DNA from: Thermus thermophilus
Lineage (GTDB): Bacteria; Deinococcota; Deinococci; Deinococcales; Thermaceae
Direction: 5' to 3'
Assembly: GCF_019974155.1 (NCBI RefSeq)
Contig: NZ_AP025158.1
Span: forward strand, 806,001 to 870,000
DNA length: 64,000 nucleotides
Made by a program: the position numbers and the translations under genes. Positions 38,118 through 48,756 of the stretch are shown piece by piece. Position 1 is the stretch's first letter. The number at the start of each line of letters is the position of its first letter. The notes beneath the pieces were generated by a model. It ran no database searches. It was not told the DNA's origin and saw only the letters and a program-made list of their open reading frames with translations.

Positions 38118-38332
38118 TCCGGGAGCACGAGTTGGTGGTCCTGAAGCGGGACAAGGAGGAGTGGGGCCTCGAGGCCGGGAACGTGGGGACCGTGGTCCTG
38201 GTCTACCCCCACGGGGGGTACGTGGTGGAGTTCGTGGACCACGAAGGGAACACTTTGGCCCTTCTGGACCTGGCGGAGGAGGAGGTGGCGCCCCTGAGGG
38301 GCCCCGCCCTCCTGCGGGCCAAGAGCGCTTGA
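38114..38332 (+). CDS. DUF4926 domain protein
   Basis: 72 residues of beta-rich, SH3-like sequence (REHELVVLKRDKEEWGLEAG, NVGTVVLVYPHGGYVVEFVD, EGNTLALLDLAEEEVAPL). DUF4926 genes commonly sit beside DUF6883 genes, and such a small coupled pair resembles a toxin-antitoxin module, but no activity is established. The start overlaps the stop of the frameshifted partner. Confidence 0.78.
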   Translation: MIREHELVVLKRDKEEWGLEAGNVGTVVLVYPHGGYVVEFVDHEGNTLALLDLAEEEVAPLRGPALLRAKSA

Positions 38333-38559
38333 GGGAAAGCCTGTAGGCCCGGCTCCCCGTGGCGGTGCCCAGCTTCTTCTTCCTCACAGGTGAAGCCCCT
38401 ACCTTGAGGCCGAGCCTGCCCGAGCGGTATGGGATGCCCGAATGAGGCTGGGGAAGCTTCCTTCGGGCCCCGGGGGTGCTTAGAGGCCGCCACCAAGGTG
38501 AACTGGGGCACGCTTCCAGGCCCCGGTCAGGGTTATCCTGCCCGCAAAGGAGGTGGCGA

Positions 38560-39477
38560 GTGGACCGCAGGCGTTTCCTCACCGGTGCGGGGCTTTTTTT
38601 GGCGGCGGGAGGCCTTTCCTTGGGCCGGGCCCAGGGGCGCGCGCCCAAGGGGGTGAACGGGGGCGGCTTTTACCGCTTCCGGGTAGGGGAGATCCAGGCG
38701 GTGGTCCTCTCCGACGGCCAGTCCCCTCCAGGCCCCCTCCTCCCCAACTGGGGGGCGAACCCGGAGCTCCAGGAGGACTTCCGCAGGACGCTCGTGGAGA
38801 ACTTCCTGGATCCGGAGGCCACCCGCAACAACTTCAACCCGGTGCTCCTGGACCTGGGGGAGGCCAGGCTCCTCGTGGACACGGGGAGGGGTGCGGGAAG
38901 TGGGGGGCGGCTCCTCGCCCACCTGGAGCTTGCCGGCTACCTTCCCGAGGACATCACCCACGTCTTCCTCACCCACGGCCACCCCGACCACATCGGGGGG
39001 CTGGTGGACGGGGAGGGGCGGCCCGTCTTCCCCAAGGCGGAGCACCTCATGGGCCGGGTGGACCTGGAGTTCTGGCTTCAGAACCCCTCGCCCGCGGTGC
39101 AAAGGGCCCTCGTGCCCTTAAAGGAGCGCATCCGGCCCGTGGAGGACGGCGAGGAGATCCTCCCGGGGGTGCGGGCCGTGGCCTCCTTCGGCCACACCCC
39201 GGGGCACATGAGCCTCGAGGCCACCTCCCAGGGAAAGAGGTTCTTCATTTTCGGGGATGCGGCGGGCCACTACCTCCTCTCCCTCCGCTTCCCCCAGGCC
39301 TACCTGGGCTTTGACATGGACAAGGCGCAGGTGGTGCGGACCCGGGCCCGCCTCTTCCAGAAGGTCTCCGAGGAGCGGAGCCTCATCACCGCCTACCACT
39401 TCCCCTGGCCCGCCGTTGGGTACATCCGCCGGGAAGGGGAGGGCTACGCCTTCGTCCCGGCCTTCTTTGAGTTTTAG
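38560..39477 (+). CDS. Tat-exported metallo-beta-lactamase-fold hydrolase
   Basis: 305 residues from GTG 38560, chosen because AAAGGAGGTGG lies 8 nt upstream. The Tat signal is DRRRFLTGAGLFLAAGG. The zinc motif THGHPDHIGG and the later histidine in FGHTPGHMSLEATS and aspartate in FIFGDAAGHY are those of the MBL fold, so it should be a periplasmic dinuclear zinc enzyme. The sequence resembles the quorum-lactonase and N-acyl homoserine lactonase-like group, but the substrate is unknown. A 13-bp hairpin follows at 39508. Confidence 0.82.
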   Translation: MDRRRFLTGAGLFLAAGGLSLGRAQGRAPKGVNGGGFYRFRVGEIQAVVLSDGQSPPGPLLPNWGANPELQEDFRRTLVENFLDPEATRNNFNPVLLDLGEARLLVDTGRGAGSGGRLLAHLELAGYLPEDITHVFLTHGHPDHIGGLVDGEGRPVFPKAEHLMGRVDLEFWLQNPSPAVQRALVPLKERIRPVEDGEEILPGVRAVASFGHTPGHMSLEATSQGKRFFIFGDAAGHYLLSLRFPQAYLGFDMDKAQVVRTRARLFQKVSEERSLITAYHFPWPAVGYIRREGEGYAFVPAFFEF

Positions 39478-39507
39478 GGCCTCTTCCCGGGACCTCGAGG
39501 CCCTTAT

Positions 39508-39537
39508 GGGGAGGGTGGAGAAGCCTCCACCCTCCCC
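39508..39537. terminator. Bidirectional hairpin between convergent genes
   Basis: GGGGAGGGTGGAG and its exact complement enclose the loop AAGC, giving a perfect 13-bp stem 31 bp after the MBL gene. There is no T run on either side, so termination is inferred from strength and position only. Confidence 0.5.
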
Positions 39538-39577
39538 GGTTCGGGGGCCCTAAGGGGCGGGATCAACACGCGGGCGC

Positions 39578-39820
<243 letters not shown>

Positions 39821-39839
39821 CTAAGGGCCGCCGTTTTTC

Positions 39840-40832
39840 TCAGGCTCCCACCTCCCTTACCGAGGCCCTTTCCACCAGCGTCAGCTCCAGGCGGGGCAAG
39901 GTGGGCACCTCCCCCGCGAGGACCGCCCGGAGGGCGCGGCCCAGGGCTATGCCGATCTCCTGGATGGGCTGGCGCACGGTGGTGAGCGGGGGGATCTGGT
40001 AGGCGCTTAAGGCGATGTCGTCAAACCCCACGAGGGAGACGTCCTCGGGCACGCGAAGCCCTTGCTCGTAGAGGTAAAGCCGGGCGCCGAAGGCCGTCTG
40101 GTCATTGGCGGCGAAGAGGGCGGTGGTGTCGGGGTAGCGGCGAAAGGCCTCCGCCGCCGCGCGGTAGCCGCCCTCCTCCTCCAGGTCGCCGTAGACCACC
40201 CGGGCCTCGAGGCCCGCCTCCCGCATGGCCTTGCGGTACCCGAGAAGCCGCTCCCGGACGTCCATCCCTCCCCGGTGGCTGGAGATGTGGACGATGCGGG
40301 TGTGCCCCCGGTCCATGAGGTAGCGCGTGGCCTCGTAGGCCGCCTTTTGGTTGTCCAGGCAAAGGGACCAGGCCTTCGGTCCCTCTACCCGCTGGCCGAA
40401 GGCGAGGACGGGGATGCCCAACTCCCCCAAGGCCTCCCCGTCCAGGGCGGTGCCGAGGAGGACCAGGGCCTCCACCCGGTGGGCCTTCAAAAACTCCAGG
40501 GCCTCCAGCTCCCGCACCAGGCTCCAGTGGCCGGGCACGGCGATGGGGCGGTAGGGGGTGGCCTCCAGCTCCAGGGTGAGGGCCTCGAGGATGGGGCCGA
40601 AGAAGGGGCTGGCGAAGTCCGAAAGGAGGATGCCCACGGCGTAGGAGCGCCCCGTGGCCAGGCCCTGGGCCAGGGGGCTCGGGGCGTAGCCCAGCTCCTC
40701 CACCGCCTGGAGCACCGCCCGCACCTTCTCCTGGGAGACCCGGGCGGTGCCGTTGAGCACCCGGGACACCGTGGCCGGGGAGACGCCCGCGCGGCGGGCC
40801 ACTTCGGCGATGGTGGGGCGAGCCTTGGTCAT
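39840..40832 (-). CDS. LacI/GalR-family transcription repressor
   Basis: 330 residues from ATG 40832. The N-terminal helix-turn-helix and hinge (PTIAEVARRAGVSPATVSRV, LNGTARVSQEKV, YAPSPLAQGLATG) precede a periplasmic-binding-like sensor domain (VGILLSDFASPFFGPILEA, ending LVGFDDIALSAYQIPPLTTV). It lies upstream of the remains of a sugar transport/beta-glycosidase operon in the same orientation, so its original inducer was probably an oligosaccharide from that pathway. With the operon deleted it may be an orphan controlling only itself. Confidence 0.88.
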   Translation of the reverse strand: MTKARPTIAEVARRAGVSPATVSRVLNGTARVSQEKVRAVLQAVEELGYAPSPLAQGLATGRSYAVGILLSDFASPFFGPILEALTLELEATPYRPIAVPGHWSLVRELEALEFLKAHRVEALVLLGTALDGEALGELGIPVLAFGQRVEGPKAWSLCLDNQKAAYEATRYLMDRGHTRIVHISSHRGGMDVRERLLGYRKAMREAGLEARVVYGDLEEEGGYRAAAEAFRRYPDTTALFAANDQTAFGARLYLYEQGLRVPEDVSLVGFDDIALSAYQIPPLTTVRQPIQEIGIALGRALRAVLAGEVPTLPRLELTLVERASVREVGA

Positions 40833-40843
40833 CTTTGCCGGGG

Positions 40844-40872
40844 AGTATAGCACCTGTTGAAAGCGCTTGCAA
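40844..40872 (-). promoter_or_regulatory. lacI promoter with overlapping operator
   Basis: Reading leftward, TTGCAA (40872-40867), a 17-bp spacer and TATACT (40849-40844) precede the ATG by 11 nt. The site TTGAAAGCGCTTGCAA (40857-40872) covers the -35 and half the spacer, a layout that fits autorepression. Confidence 0.7.
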
Positions 40873-41153
40873 GAGGGGCCTCGAGCCCTCGTCCCGGTCC
40901 GGCTCCCCTCCCGCCCCCGGCCGCGACGGGCCGGGTGCGAACCGCCTTCTTCTAAAAGCCCTGCTCCGACCCCCTGGGGGAGCCGGGGCGGTGGCCGTTC
41001 CCAGGCGGCGAGGCCTACCGCTTGGTGCCGCCCCATGCGGGCGCAAGCTGGAAGAGAGGCCCCGGCGCAGGGTGGTTTCTAGGGGCTCCCCCTGGTCAGG
41101 AGGGCGAAGGCCATGAGGTCCTTCTCCGGAGACGTGGCGCCTCCCGTGCCTTT
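40873..41153. other. 281 bp without a recognisable gene
   Basis: No start with a ribosome site and no domain is visible on either strand. On the minus strand, just before a TAG near 41079, a short frame reads SPEKDLMAFALLTRGSP, which could be the tail of a lost gene; I cannot name it. Confidence 0.3.
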
Positions 41154-41873
41154 TCAGTAGATGAGGTAGCCCCCGTCCACCGCCACCGCCTGGCCCGTGA
41201 GGTACTCCGCCTCGTCCCCGCAAAGAACCGCGGCGACGCGGGCGATCTCCTCAGGCTTCGCCCAGCGCCCCATGGGAATCCGTGCGGTGATGGGTTCGTA
41301 GAACTCGGGGTTCTGCCGCAAGGGGAGGGTGAACTCCGTTTCCACGTAGCCCGGGCAGAGGAGGTTCACCCGGATCCCCAAGCGGGCCCACTCCTTGGCC
41401 AGGGCCCGGGTGAGGCCCAGGAGGGCCGTCTTGGCCGTGGTGTAGGCGGGGATGGGCACGGGCCCCCCGGCGGTGAAGGTGGTCACCGATCCGATGAAGA
41501 GCACGCGTCCCCAGCCCGCCTCCGCCATGTGGGGCGCCGCCGCCTTGGCCAAAAGGAAGGCCACGTCCAGGTGCAGATAGATCACCCGGCGCCACTCCTC
41601 GTAGGAAAGCTCCAGGGCGGGTTTACGCACGTTCACCGCCGCGGCGTGGACCAGGACGTGGAGGCCGCCTAGGGCCTCGAGGGTCCGCTTGACGAGCCCT
41701 TGGGGGTCGTCCTTCTCCAAGTCGGTGGGAAGCGGCACGGCCCCGAGGCTCTGAGCCGCCTCCTCCGGGTTCCTGCTGGCGATGGCCACCCGGTAACCCC
41801 GGGCCACCAAGGCCTCGGCGATGGCCCGGCCGATGCCCCGGCTTCCCCCTGTAACCAAGGCTTTCCGTTCCAT
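41154..41873 (-). CDS. SDR-family oxidoreductase of the sugar-acid operon
   Basis: 239 residues from ATG 41873, preceded by GGAGGAGG. It is a classical SDR: cofactor loop TGGSRGIGRAIAEAL, VHAAAV, catalytic Ser in IGSVTTFTAG and Y-x3-K in AYTTAKTALLGLTRALAKEW. It ends in CPGYVETEF and TGQAVAVDGGYLIY. The closest functional types are gluconate 5-dehydrogenase and 2-deoxygluconate 3-dehydrogenase (KduD). It is the last gene of the leftward TRAP/KDG operon, 14 bp behind the kinase. Exact substrate not determined. Confidence 0.82.
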   Translation of the reverse strand: MERKALVTGGSRGIGRAIAEALVARGYRVAIASRNPEEAAQSLGAVPLPTDLEKDDPQGLVKRTLEALGGLHVLVHAAAVNVRKPALELSYEEWRRVIYLHLDVAFLLAKAAAPHMAEAGWGRVLFIGSVTTFTAGGPVPIPAYTTAKTALLGLTRALAKEWARLGIRVNLLCPGYVETEFTLPLRQNPEFYEPITARIPMGRWAKPEEIARVAAVLCGDEAEYLTGQAVAVDGGYLIY

Positions 41874-41887
41874 GTCCTCACCTCCTC

Positions 41888-43840
<1,953 letters not shown>

Positions 43841-43844
<4 letters not shown>

Positions 43845-44545
43845 AGGCTCATCCCCCCGTCCACCACGAAGGCGCTCCCCGTGGCGAAGGCCCCCTCGTC
43901 CGAAGCCAGGTAGACCGCCAAGGCGGCGATCTCCTCGGGACGGCCCAGGCGCTTGAGGAGTTGCCGTTCGGCAAAGGCCCTAAGGCCCTCCTCTCCCCCG
44001 GCCCGCTCCCGCAGGGAAGGGGTGTCTACGGTCCCGGGGCAGATGGCGTTCACCCGCACGCCCTTTGGGGCAAACTCTAAGGCCGCGGCTTTGGTCATGG
44101 CCACCAAGGCGGCTTTGGTGGCGCTGTAGACGAAGCGGCCGGGCACCACCTTGAAGGCCGCCACCGAGGCGATGTTGATGACGCTTCCCCCGCCCTGGGC
44201 GGCCATTTTGGGGAGGGCGGCTTGCATGGCCCAGAAGACGCTCTTGGCGTTCAGAAGGAAGGCTTCCTCCCAGTCCTGGTCCGTGGCCTCTAAAAGCCCT
44301 CCCACCGGTACCACCCCCTGGGCGTTCACCAGGACGTCCAGCCGGTCCAGGCCCTGGATGAGGCGGAAGACCGCTTCCTTGTCCCGGGCATCCAGGTGCA
44401 CCGCGGGAACCACCTCCTGGAGTTTCTCCGGATGTAGGGTGGCTCCCAGGACCTCGGCCCCTTCCCTCTGAAAAGCCTCGGCAATGGCCCGGCCGATCCC
44501 CTGTCCCGCCGCGATGACCAGCGCTTTCTTCCCTTTAAGCCTCAT
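43841..44545 (-). CDS. SDR-family oxidoreductase, DHRS6/KduD-like
   Basis: 234 residues from ATG 44545, chosen for AAGGAG 6 nt upstream; GTG 44551 is an alternative. SDR features: VIAAGQGIGRAIAEAFQREG, DVLVNAQGV, INIASVAAFK, YSATKAALVAMTKAAALEFA (Tyr-x3-Lys), CPGTVDTPSL, and the ending TGSAFVVDGGMSL. The short, helix-poor form resembles DHRS6-type hydroxybutyrate or fuconate dehydrogenases. It sits directly after the TRAP permease, so it probably catalyses the first oxidation of the imported sugar acid. Confidence 0.82.
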
Positions 44546-44554
44546 GTCCACTCC

Positions 44555-45826
44555 TTAGAAGAGGAGCCGGGGCAGGAAGAGCACCACCCCGGGGAAAAGG
44601 TAGGCCAGAAGCAGCACAAAAAGGGTCGCCAAGAGGAAAGGCCATCCTTCCCGCATGTACTCCCCGATGCCGCACCCCATCACCGAACACACCGAGTACA
44701 TGGAAAGCCCCACGGGGGGTGTAAGGAGCCCCACGGCGCAGGTGAGCACCATGAGGACGCCGAAGTAGACCAGGTCAATGCCCAGCGCTTTGGCCGCGGG
44801 CACCAGGATGGGGGTGAGGAGGATGATCATCACCGTGGAGTCCAGCACGGTGCCCAAAACGAGGAGGGCCAAGAGGATGAGGAGGAGGGCCACCTGGGGG
44901 TTCTGCACCGCCTCCAGGAGAAAGGCCGAGACGCGTTGGGGGAACATCTCCCACTTCATCCCGTAGCCCAAAACCGCAGCCATGGCGATGAGGAGGGCCA
45001 CCATGCCCACGTCCCGAACGGAGTGGGCCAAGGCCCGGTTCACCCGCTCAAGGGTGAGCTCCCGGTAGATGAGCCCCACCAACAGGGCGTACACCACTGC
45101 CCCCGCTCCCACTTCCGAGGGCACGAAGATCCCAAAGCGTAAGGTGATCAGGAGCAGGAAGGGGAAGAGGAGCGCGAACAGCCCTTCTCGGAACGCATCC
45201 CAGACTTCCTTGGCCGTGGGTGGGGCGGCCTCGGGAAGGTACCCCCGGTTTCGGGCTAAAAGGGCCACGGTGAGCATGTAGGCCGCCGCCAGGAGCACCC
45301 CCACCCCGATTCCCCCCGCGAAGAGCTGGCCGATGGACACCTGGCCAATGCTCCCGTAGAGGATGAGGCCGATGCTCGGGGGGATGGCCACGGCGAGGAG
45401 GCCGGAGAACCCCTGGAGGGCGGCGATGAACCCCGGGGAGTACCCCCGGCGCACCATCTCGGGGCCCAGAAGCCTGGCCTGCATGGTGGCGTCGGCGATG
45501 GCTGAGCCCGAAACTCCTCCCATGAGGAAGCCCAGGAGGACGCTCGCCTGGGCCAGCCCCCCTCGTACGAACCCCGTCACCACGTGGGCGAAGCGGAGGA
45601 GCCTCCGGGTCACGCCTAGCTCGTTCATCAGGTTGCTGGCCAGGATGAAGGTGGGGATGGCCAAGAGGGAGAAGTTCTGGGTCTCCGCCAAGGCCAGTTG
45701 CACCGGCATGGTGAGCTGGAGGCCGGGCTGGGTGAGGAAGAAGACGAGCCCCCCGATCCCGATGGCGAAGACCACGGGCATCCCTAGAAGCAGCAGGAGC
45801 AGGAATGCGGCAAAGCTCAAGAGCAT
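44555..45826 (-). CDS. dctM: TRAP transporter large permease, DctM type
   Basis: 423 residues with about 12 hydrophobic helices. DctM motifs are LLAIPTFILASNLMNELGVT, GGVSGSAIADATM, AIPPSIGLILYGSIGQVSIG and LLTPPVGLSMYSVCSVMGCG. It works with DctQ and DctP to import a sugar acid using the Na+ or proton gradient. It starts 2 bp after the dctQ stop. Confidence 0.92.
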   Translation of the reverse strand: MLLSFAAFLLLLLLGMPVVFAIGIGGLVFFLTQPGLQLTMPVQLALAETQNFSLLAIPTFILASNLMNELGVTRRLLRFAHVVTGFVRGGLAQASVLLGFLMGGVSGSAIADATMQARLLGPEMVRRGYSPGFIAALQGFSGLLAVAIPPSIGLILYGSIGQVSIGQLFAGGIGVGVLLAAAYMLTVALLARNRGYLPEAAPPTAKEVWDAFREGLFALLFPFLLLITLRFGIFVPSEVGAGAVVYALLVGLIYRELTLERVNRALAHSVRDVGMVALLIAMAAVLGYGMKWEMFPQRVSAFLLEAVQNPQVALLLILLALLVLGTVLDSTVMIILLTPILVPAAKALGIDLVYFGVLMVLTCAVGLLTPPVGLSMYSVCSVMGCGIGEYMREGWPFLLATLFVLLLAYLFPGVVLFLPRLLF

Positions 45827-45828
45827 GT

Positions 45829-46290
45829 CTACTCCCTAAAGGTTTGGCGGAGCCTTCCTAAGGCGGTGAAGAACATGAGAAGGCTTCCCGCGCTCACGCT
45901 CAAGGTGACCCAGGTGTAGCTGAAGCCGGGAATTCCCTGGAAGCTTCGGAAGCGGGTCTGGTAGGCCGCCTGAAGGCTATAGACGAAGAGGAGGGCCAGG
46001 AAGAGGGCGACGAGAAGCCAGACCCCCACCCTGGCCCACCGCCTCGCCCCCGGGGGCAGGAGGCGGAGGAGGTTCTCTACGGCCACGTGCCGGTTCTCCC
46101 GAAGGGCAAGGTCCCCGCCCAGGAACACCGCCCAGGCGAAGGTGAAGGTGGCCAGGTCTATGGACCAGTCCAGGGGATGCCCAAGAAAGCGCCCCACCCC
46201 TCCGGCGAAGACGATGAGGGTGGAGGCAAGGAGAAAGGCCTTGGCCAAGAACTCTTCCACGCGTTGGAGAACGTTCGCTGGTCTACTCAT
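45829..46290 (-). CDS. dctQ: TRAP transporter small permease, DctQ type
   Basis: 153 residues with four membrane helices (FLLASTLIVFAGGVGRFL, LATFTFAWAVFLGGDLALRE, VGVWLLVALFLALLFVYSLQ, VTLSVSAGSLLMFFTAL). AVFLGGDLALRENRHVAVE is the conserved DctQ stretch. ATG 46290 is taken as start; TTG 46299 is possible. A terminator-like hairpin separates it from dctP, which probably lowers permease expression relative to the binding protein. Confidence 0.9.
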   Translation of the reverse strand: MSRPANVLQRVEEFLAKAFLLASTLIVFAGGVGRFLGHPLDWSIDLATFTFAWAVFLGGDLALRENRHVAVENLLRLLPPGARRWARVGVWLLVALFLALLFVYSLQAAYQTRFRSFQGIPGFSYTWVTLSVSAGSLLMFFTALGRLRQTFRE

Positions 46291-46297
46291 GCGCGGC

Positions 46298-46324
46298 AAA
46301 AAGGCCCCCCGGAGCCCGGGGGGC
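46298..46324 (-). terminator. Attenuating terminator between dctP and dctQ
   Basis: Reading leftward, a perfect 9-bp stem (GCCCCCCGG with CCGGGGGGC, 3-nt loop) is followed by CTTTTT. It meets the usual Rho-independent criteria and lies inside the operon, 7 nt after the dctP stop. Confidence 0.75.
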
Positions 46325-46331
46325 GAAAGGA

Positions 46332-47291
46332 CTACTTCCTCAAGGCCTGGTAGAGGGCATCCCGCACCGCTTTGAGGCCAAGCCGCTCATAGGCGGTCTC
46401 GGCCGCCTTGCGGAAGGCGGCGAGGTCCACATCGCTCACGATGGTCATGCCCCGCTGCTGGACGAGCTGCTTGATGCGGGCCTCCTCCTGCTGGATCCGC
46501 ATGGAGGTCTCCCGCCCGGCGCGCACGCACTCCTCCCGCAGGATCTGCCGGTAGTTGGCGGGCAGGCGCTGGTACCAGGCCTCCCCCACCACCTGGAAGT
46601 TGATGAGGAGGAAGTGCTTGGTCTCGTTGACGTACCTCAGCACTTCCCACAGGCTCATGTCGGGGATGTTGGCGTAAACCAGCTCGGCCCCGTCAATGGC
46701 CCGCTGCTGGAGGGCAGAGTAGATCTCGCCGAAGGGGAGGGCCACCGGGGTCGCGCCCAGGGCCCGCACGGACTCCTGCCAGACGGGAGCGGGCGGGGTA
46801 CGGATCCTGAGGCCCCTGAGGTCCTCGGGCCGACGCACGGGCTTGTTGGTCATGAAGTGGCGGTAGCCTTGGACCCAGTTGAGGCAGACCACCCGGATTC
46901 CGTACTGCTGGGCCAGGCGCTCAACCCAGCCCTGGACCACGGGCAGGCTGGCGAGTTTTTCCACCTCCTCGTAGCTCGCCACAAAATAGGGGCCGTTGAA
47001 AACGCCGAGTTCCTTCACGTAGTTGCCGAGACGGGCCCCGTCGGTGTTCTGCCCCAGGGGGATGCCCTGGCGGAGCTGCTCAATGATGTCCTCCTCAATC
47101 CCCAGCTGGGAGCTGTGGAAGACCAGGATCCGAAGATCCCCGCCCGTCCTTTGGGCCACCCGTTCGGCCCAGGTCTGGAAGCCTGCGTGGTAGGGGTGGT
47201 TGGGGCCCAGGACGTGGTTGAAGCGCAGGGTGTAGGTCTGGGCCAAGGCCAGCCCCAAAACCGCTGCCAATGCCGCCGCTATCCGCTTCAT
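46332..47291 (-). CDS. dctP: TRAP transporter solute-binding protein, DctP type
   Basis: 319 residues with signal peptide MKRIAAALAAVLGLALAQ. The family core is TYTLRFNHVLGPNHPYHAGF, then QLRQGI, then the carboxylate-binding arginine region LRGLRIRTPPAPVWQESVRA and LGATPVALPFGEIYSALQQR. It captures the sugar acid in the periplasm. ATG 47291 is chosen; GTG 47297 adds two residues. GATAAC a few bases upstream could be a -10 for a leaderless mRNA. The start abuts the broken iclR gene head-to-head with almost no intergenic space. Confidence 0.9.
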   Translation of the reverse strand: MKRIAAALAAVLGLALAQTYTLRFNHVLGPNHPYHAGFQTWAERVAQRTGGDLRILVFHSSQLGIEEDIIEQLRQGIPLGQNTDGARLGNYVKELGVFNGPYFVASYEEVEKLASLPVVQGWVERLAQQYGIRVVCLNWVQGYRHFMTNKPVRRPEDLRGLRIRTPPAPVWQESVRALGATPVALPFGEIYSALQQRAIDGAELVYANIPDMSLWEVLRYVNETKHFLLINFQVVGEAWYQRLPANYRQILREECVRAGRETSMRIQQEEARIKQLVQQRGMTIVSDVDLAAFRKAAETAYERLGLKAVRDALYQALRK

Positions 47292-47300
47292 CTCCACCAG

Positions 47301-47894
47301 GGTTATCTGCGGCGGGAGCCCAGGAAGGGGTACTTCCTGGGTCCCAAGCTCATCCGTCTAGGATTTAAGGCCTACGAGGAGCTCTCCCTGCCCGCCCTGG
47401 CCCGGCCCCACCTCGAGGCTCTTCGGGACGCCACCAAGGAAACCGTCCACCTGGCGGTCCTGGATGGAAAGGAAGTGGTCTACATTGACAAGGTGCCGGG
47501 CAAAAGGGAGCTTCTTCTCGCCAGCCAGATCGGAAGCCGCTTTCCCGCCCAGTCCACCGCCTTGGGTAAGGCCCTTCTCGCTTTCTTGCCGGAGGAGAGG
47601 TGGCCCATGGCCTTTACCCCGGGGCTTAAACGCACCCCCAACACCCTGAGCGACTTTGCCCGCTTTCGGGAGGAGCTCCTCGCCACGCGGGCGCGGGGCT
47701 ACGCCCTGGACCTCGAGGAGAACGAGCCCGGCGTACGGTGCGTGGCCGCGCCCATCCTCAACGGTCGGGGTGAACCTGTGGCAGCGGTGAGCGTCTCCAC
47801 CGCCGCCGTATACCTGGACGAGGAAAGGCTTCCCGAGGTGGCGGCCGAGGTGGTCAAGACTGCCCAGCGGATCAGCCGGGAGCTTGGGGGCTAA
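47301..47894 (+). pseudogene. IclR/KdgR-family regulator lacking its DNA-binding domain
   Basis: The frame reads GYLRREPRKGYFLGPKLIRL at once, which is the end of the IclR winged helix, and continues through the complete effector domain (ETVHLAVLDGKEVVYIDKVP, FPAQSTALGKALLAFLPEE, EENEPGVRCVAAPILNGRGE). The first 50-60 codons, with the helix-turn-helix and the start codon, are missing; upstream sequence is the opposite-strand dctP start. IclR proteins near KDG genes normally sense KDG. This copy cannot bind DNA as it stands, so the operon may be uncontrolled. Confidence 0.78.
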
Positions 47895-48486
47895 GGAGGG
47901 CCTTGGCGGCCCGTACCTTGGCCCGGACCGCCTCCAGGTCCCCCTCCAAGAGCCAGCTTCCCCCCACGGCCAAAAGGTTGGGCAAGGCGGCGTAGTGGGG
48001 GAGGTGCTCTTCCTTGATGCCTCCCGTGGGGAGGAAGCGCGCCTCGGGAAAGACCTCGGCGTAGGCCTTTAGGACCCGGGTCCCATGGAAGGGTTCGGCG
48101 GGGAAGAACTTTAGGGCGGAAAGCCCTAGGGCCAAGGCCCTCTCCACCTCGGTGGGGGTGAGGACCCCGGGGAGGTAGGGCACCCCCCGGGCCTGGGCCA
48201 GGGCGGCCACCTCCTCCAAAAGCCCTGGGGAGACGAGAAAGGCAGCCCCGGCCTTGAGGGCCGCCTCCGCTTCCTTGGGGCTCCGCACCGTGCCCGCTCC
48301 CAGAAGAAGGCCGCTTTTCCGGAGCGCCTTCAAGGCCTCGAGGCCCTTCTCCGTCCGCAAGGTGATCTCCAAAACCCCAACCCCCTCCTCCTTTAGGACC
48401 CGGGCAAGCCCCAAAAGGTCCTCCCCTCCCCGCACCGTGAGGAGGGGGAGGAGGCGGTTTTCCGCAAGGACCGCTAAGGGATCCAT
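47872..48486 (-). CDS. eda: KDPG aldolase
   Basis: 204 residues. It splits 2-keto-3-deoxy-6-phosphogluconate into pyruvate and glyceraldehyde 3-phosphate. The Schiff-base lysine is in LSALKFFPAEPFHG; GVGVLEITLRTEKGLEALKA and LGAGTVRSPKEAEAALKAGA are conserved. It completes the route KDG to KDPG to triose with the kinase gene. ATG 48486 would be leaderless behind TACCAT; ATG 48495 is possible. Its end overlaps the iclR remnant tail-to-tail by 23 nt. Confidence 0.92.
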   Translation of the reverse strand: MDPLAVLAENRLLPLLTVRGGEDLLGLARVLKEEGVGVLEITLRTEKGLEALKALRKSGLLLGAGTVRSPKEAEAALKAGAAFLVSPGLLEEVAALAQARGVPYLPGVLTPTEVERALALGLSALKFFPAEPFHGTRVLKAYAEVFPEARFLPTGGIKEEHLPHYAALPNLLAVGGSWLLEGDLEAVRAKVRAAKALLSPQAPG

Positions 48487-48493
48487 GCCTTCC

Positions 48494-48521
48494 ATGGTAG
48501 GGCACCTTGCTGCTCTGTCAG
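48494..48521 (-). promoter_or_regulatory. Putative eda promoter
   Basis: Reading leftward, CTGACA (48521-48516), 16 bp, and TACCAT (48499-48494) precede ATG 48486 by 7 nt. The 17-mer CTACCATGGAAGGCATG covering -10 and start recurs exactly before the aminotransferase gene at 63911. Confidence 0.5.
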
Positions 48522-48756
48522 ACTACACCCCTCGGCTTCTTTCTTGGGTGGTCCCAATTCAGGGAAGCACTTCATTTTGGATGCCCCTCGGGGTCTGGTC
48601 TTCGCCATGGTCCCCTGGGAGACGGGGGGTGGAGGTGGTCTTGGGCTGGGGGCGGGCCCTGTCGGGAGCGGGTTTCCTGGGGGCGCGGCCCGGGTTTTTT
48701 CTCCTGCCCCGGGGCTCCTGGCTGCCCTCCGGCAAAGCCCCCTGGAGTTCCTGTAG

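Noticed and set aside
38333-38440. Possible C-terminal remnant of an IS200/IS605 OrfB on the minus strand (reads SGRLGLKVGASPVRKKKLG)
   Set aside because: The stretch looks like some TnpB tails, but I cannot identify enough conserved residues or element ends to support it.
46614-47300. Extension of the IclR frame upstream into dctP
   Set aside because: The added residues are antisense to dctP and contain no helix-turn-helix; the true 5' end of iclR is missing.
48527-48756. ORF of about 70 codons before the TIM-barrel gene
   Set aside because: Low-complexity Gly/Pro-rich translation, no ribosome site, no family; it ends just before the Pho-like box and is probably non-coding.
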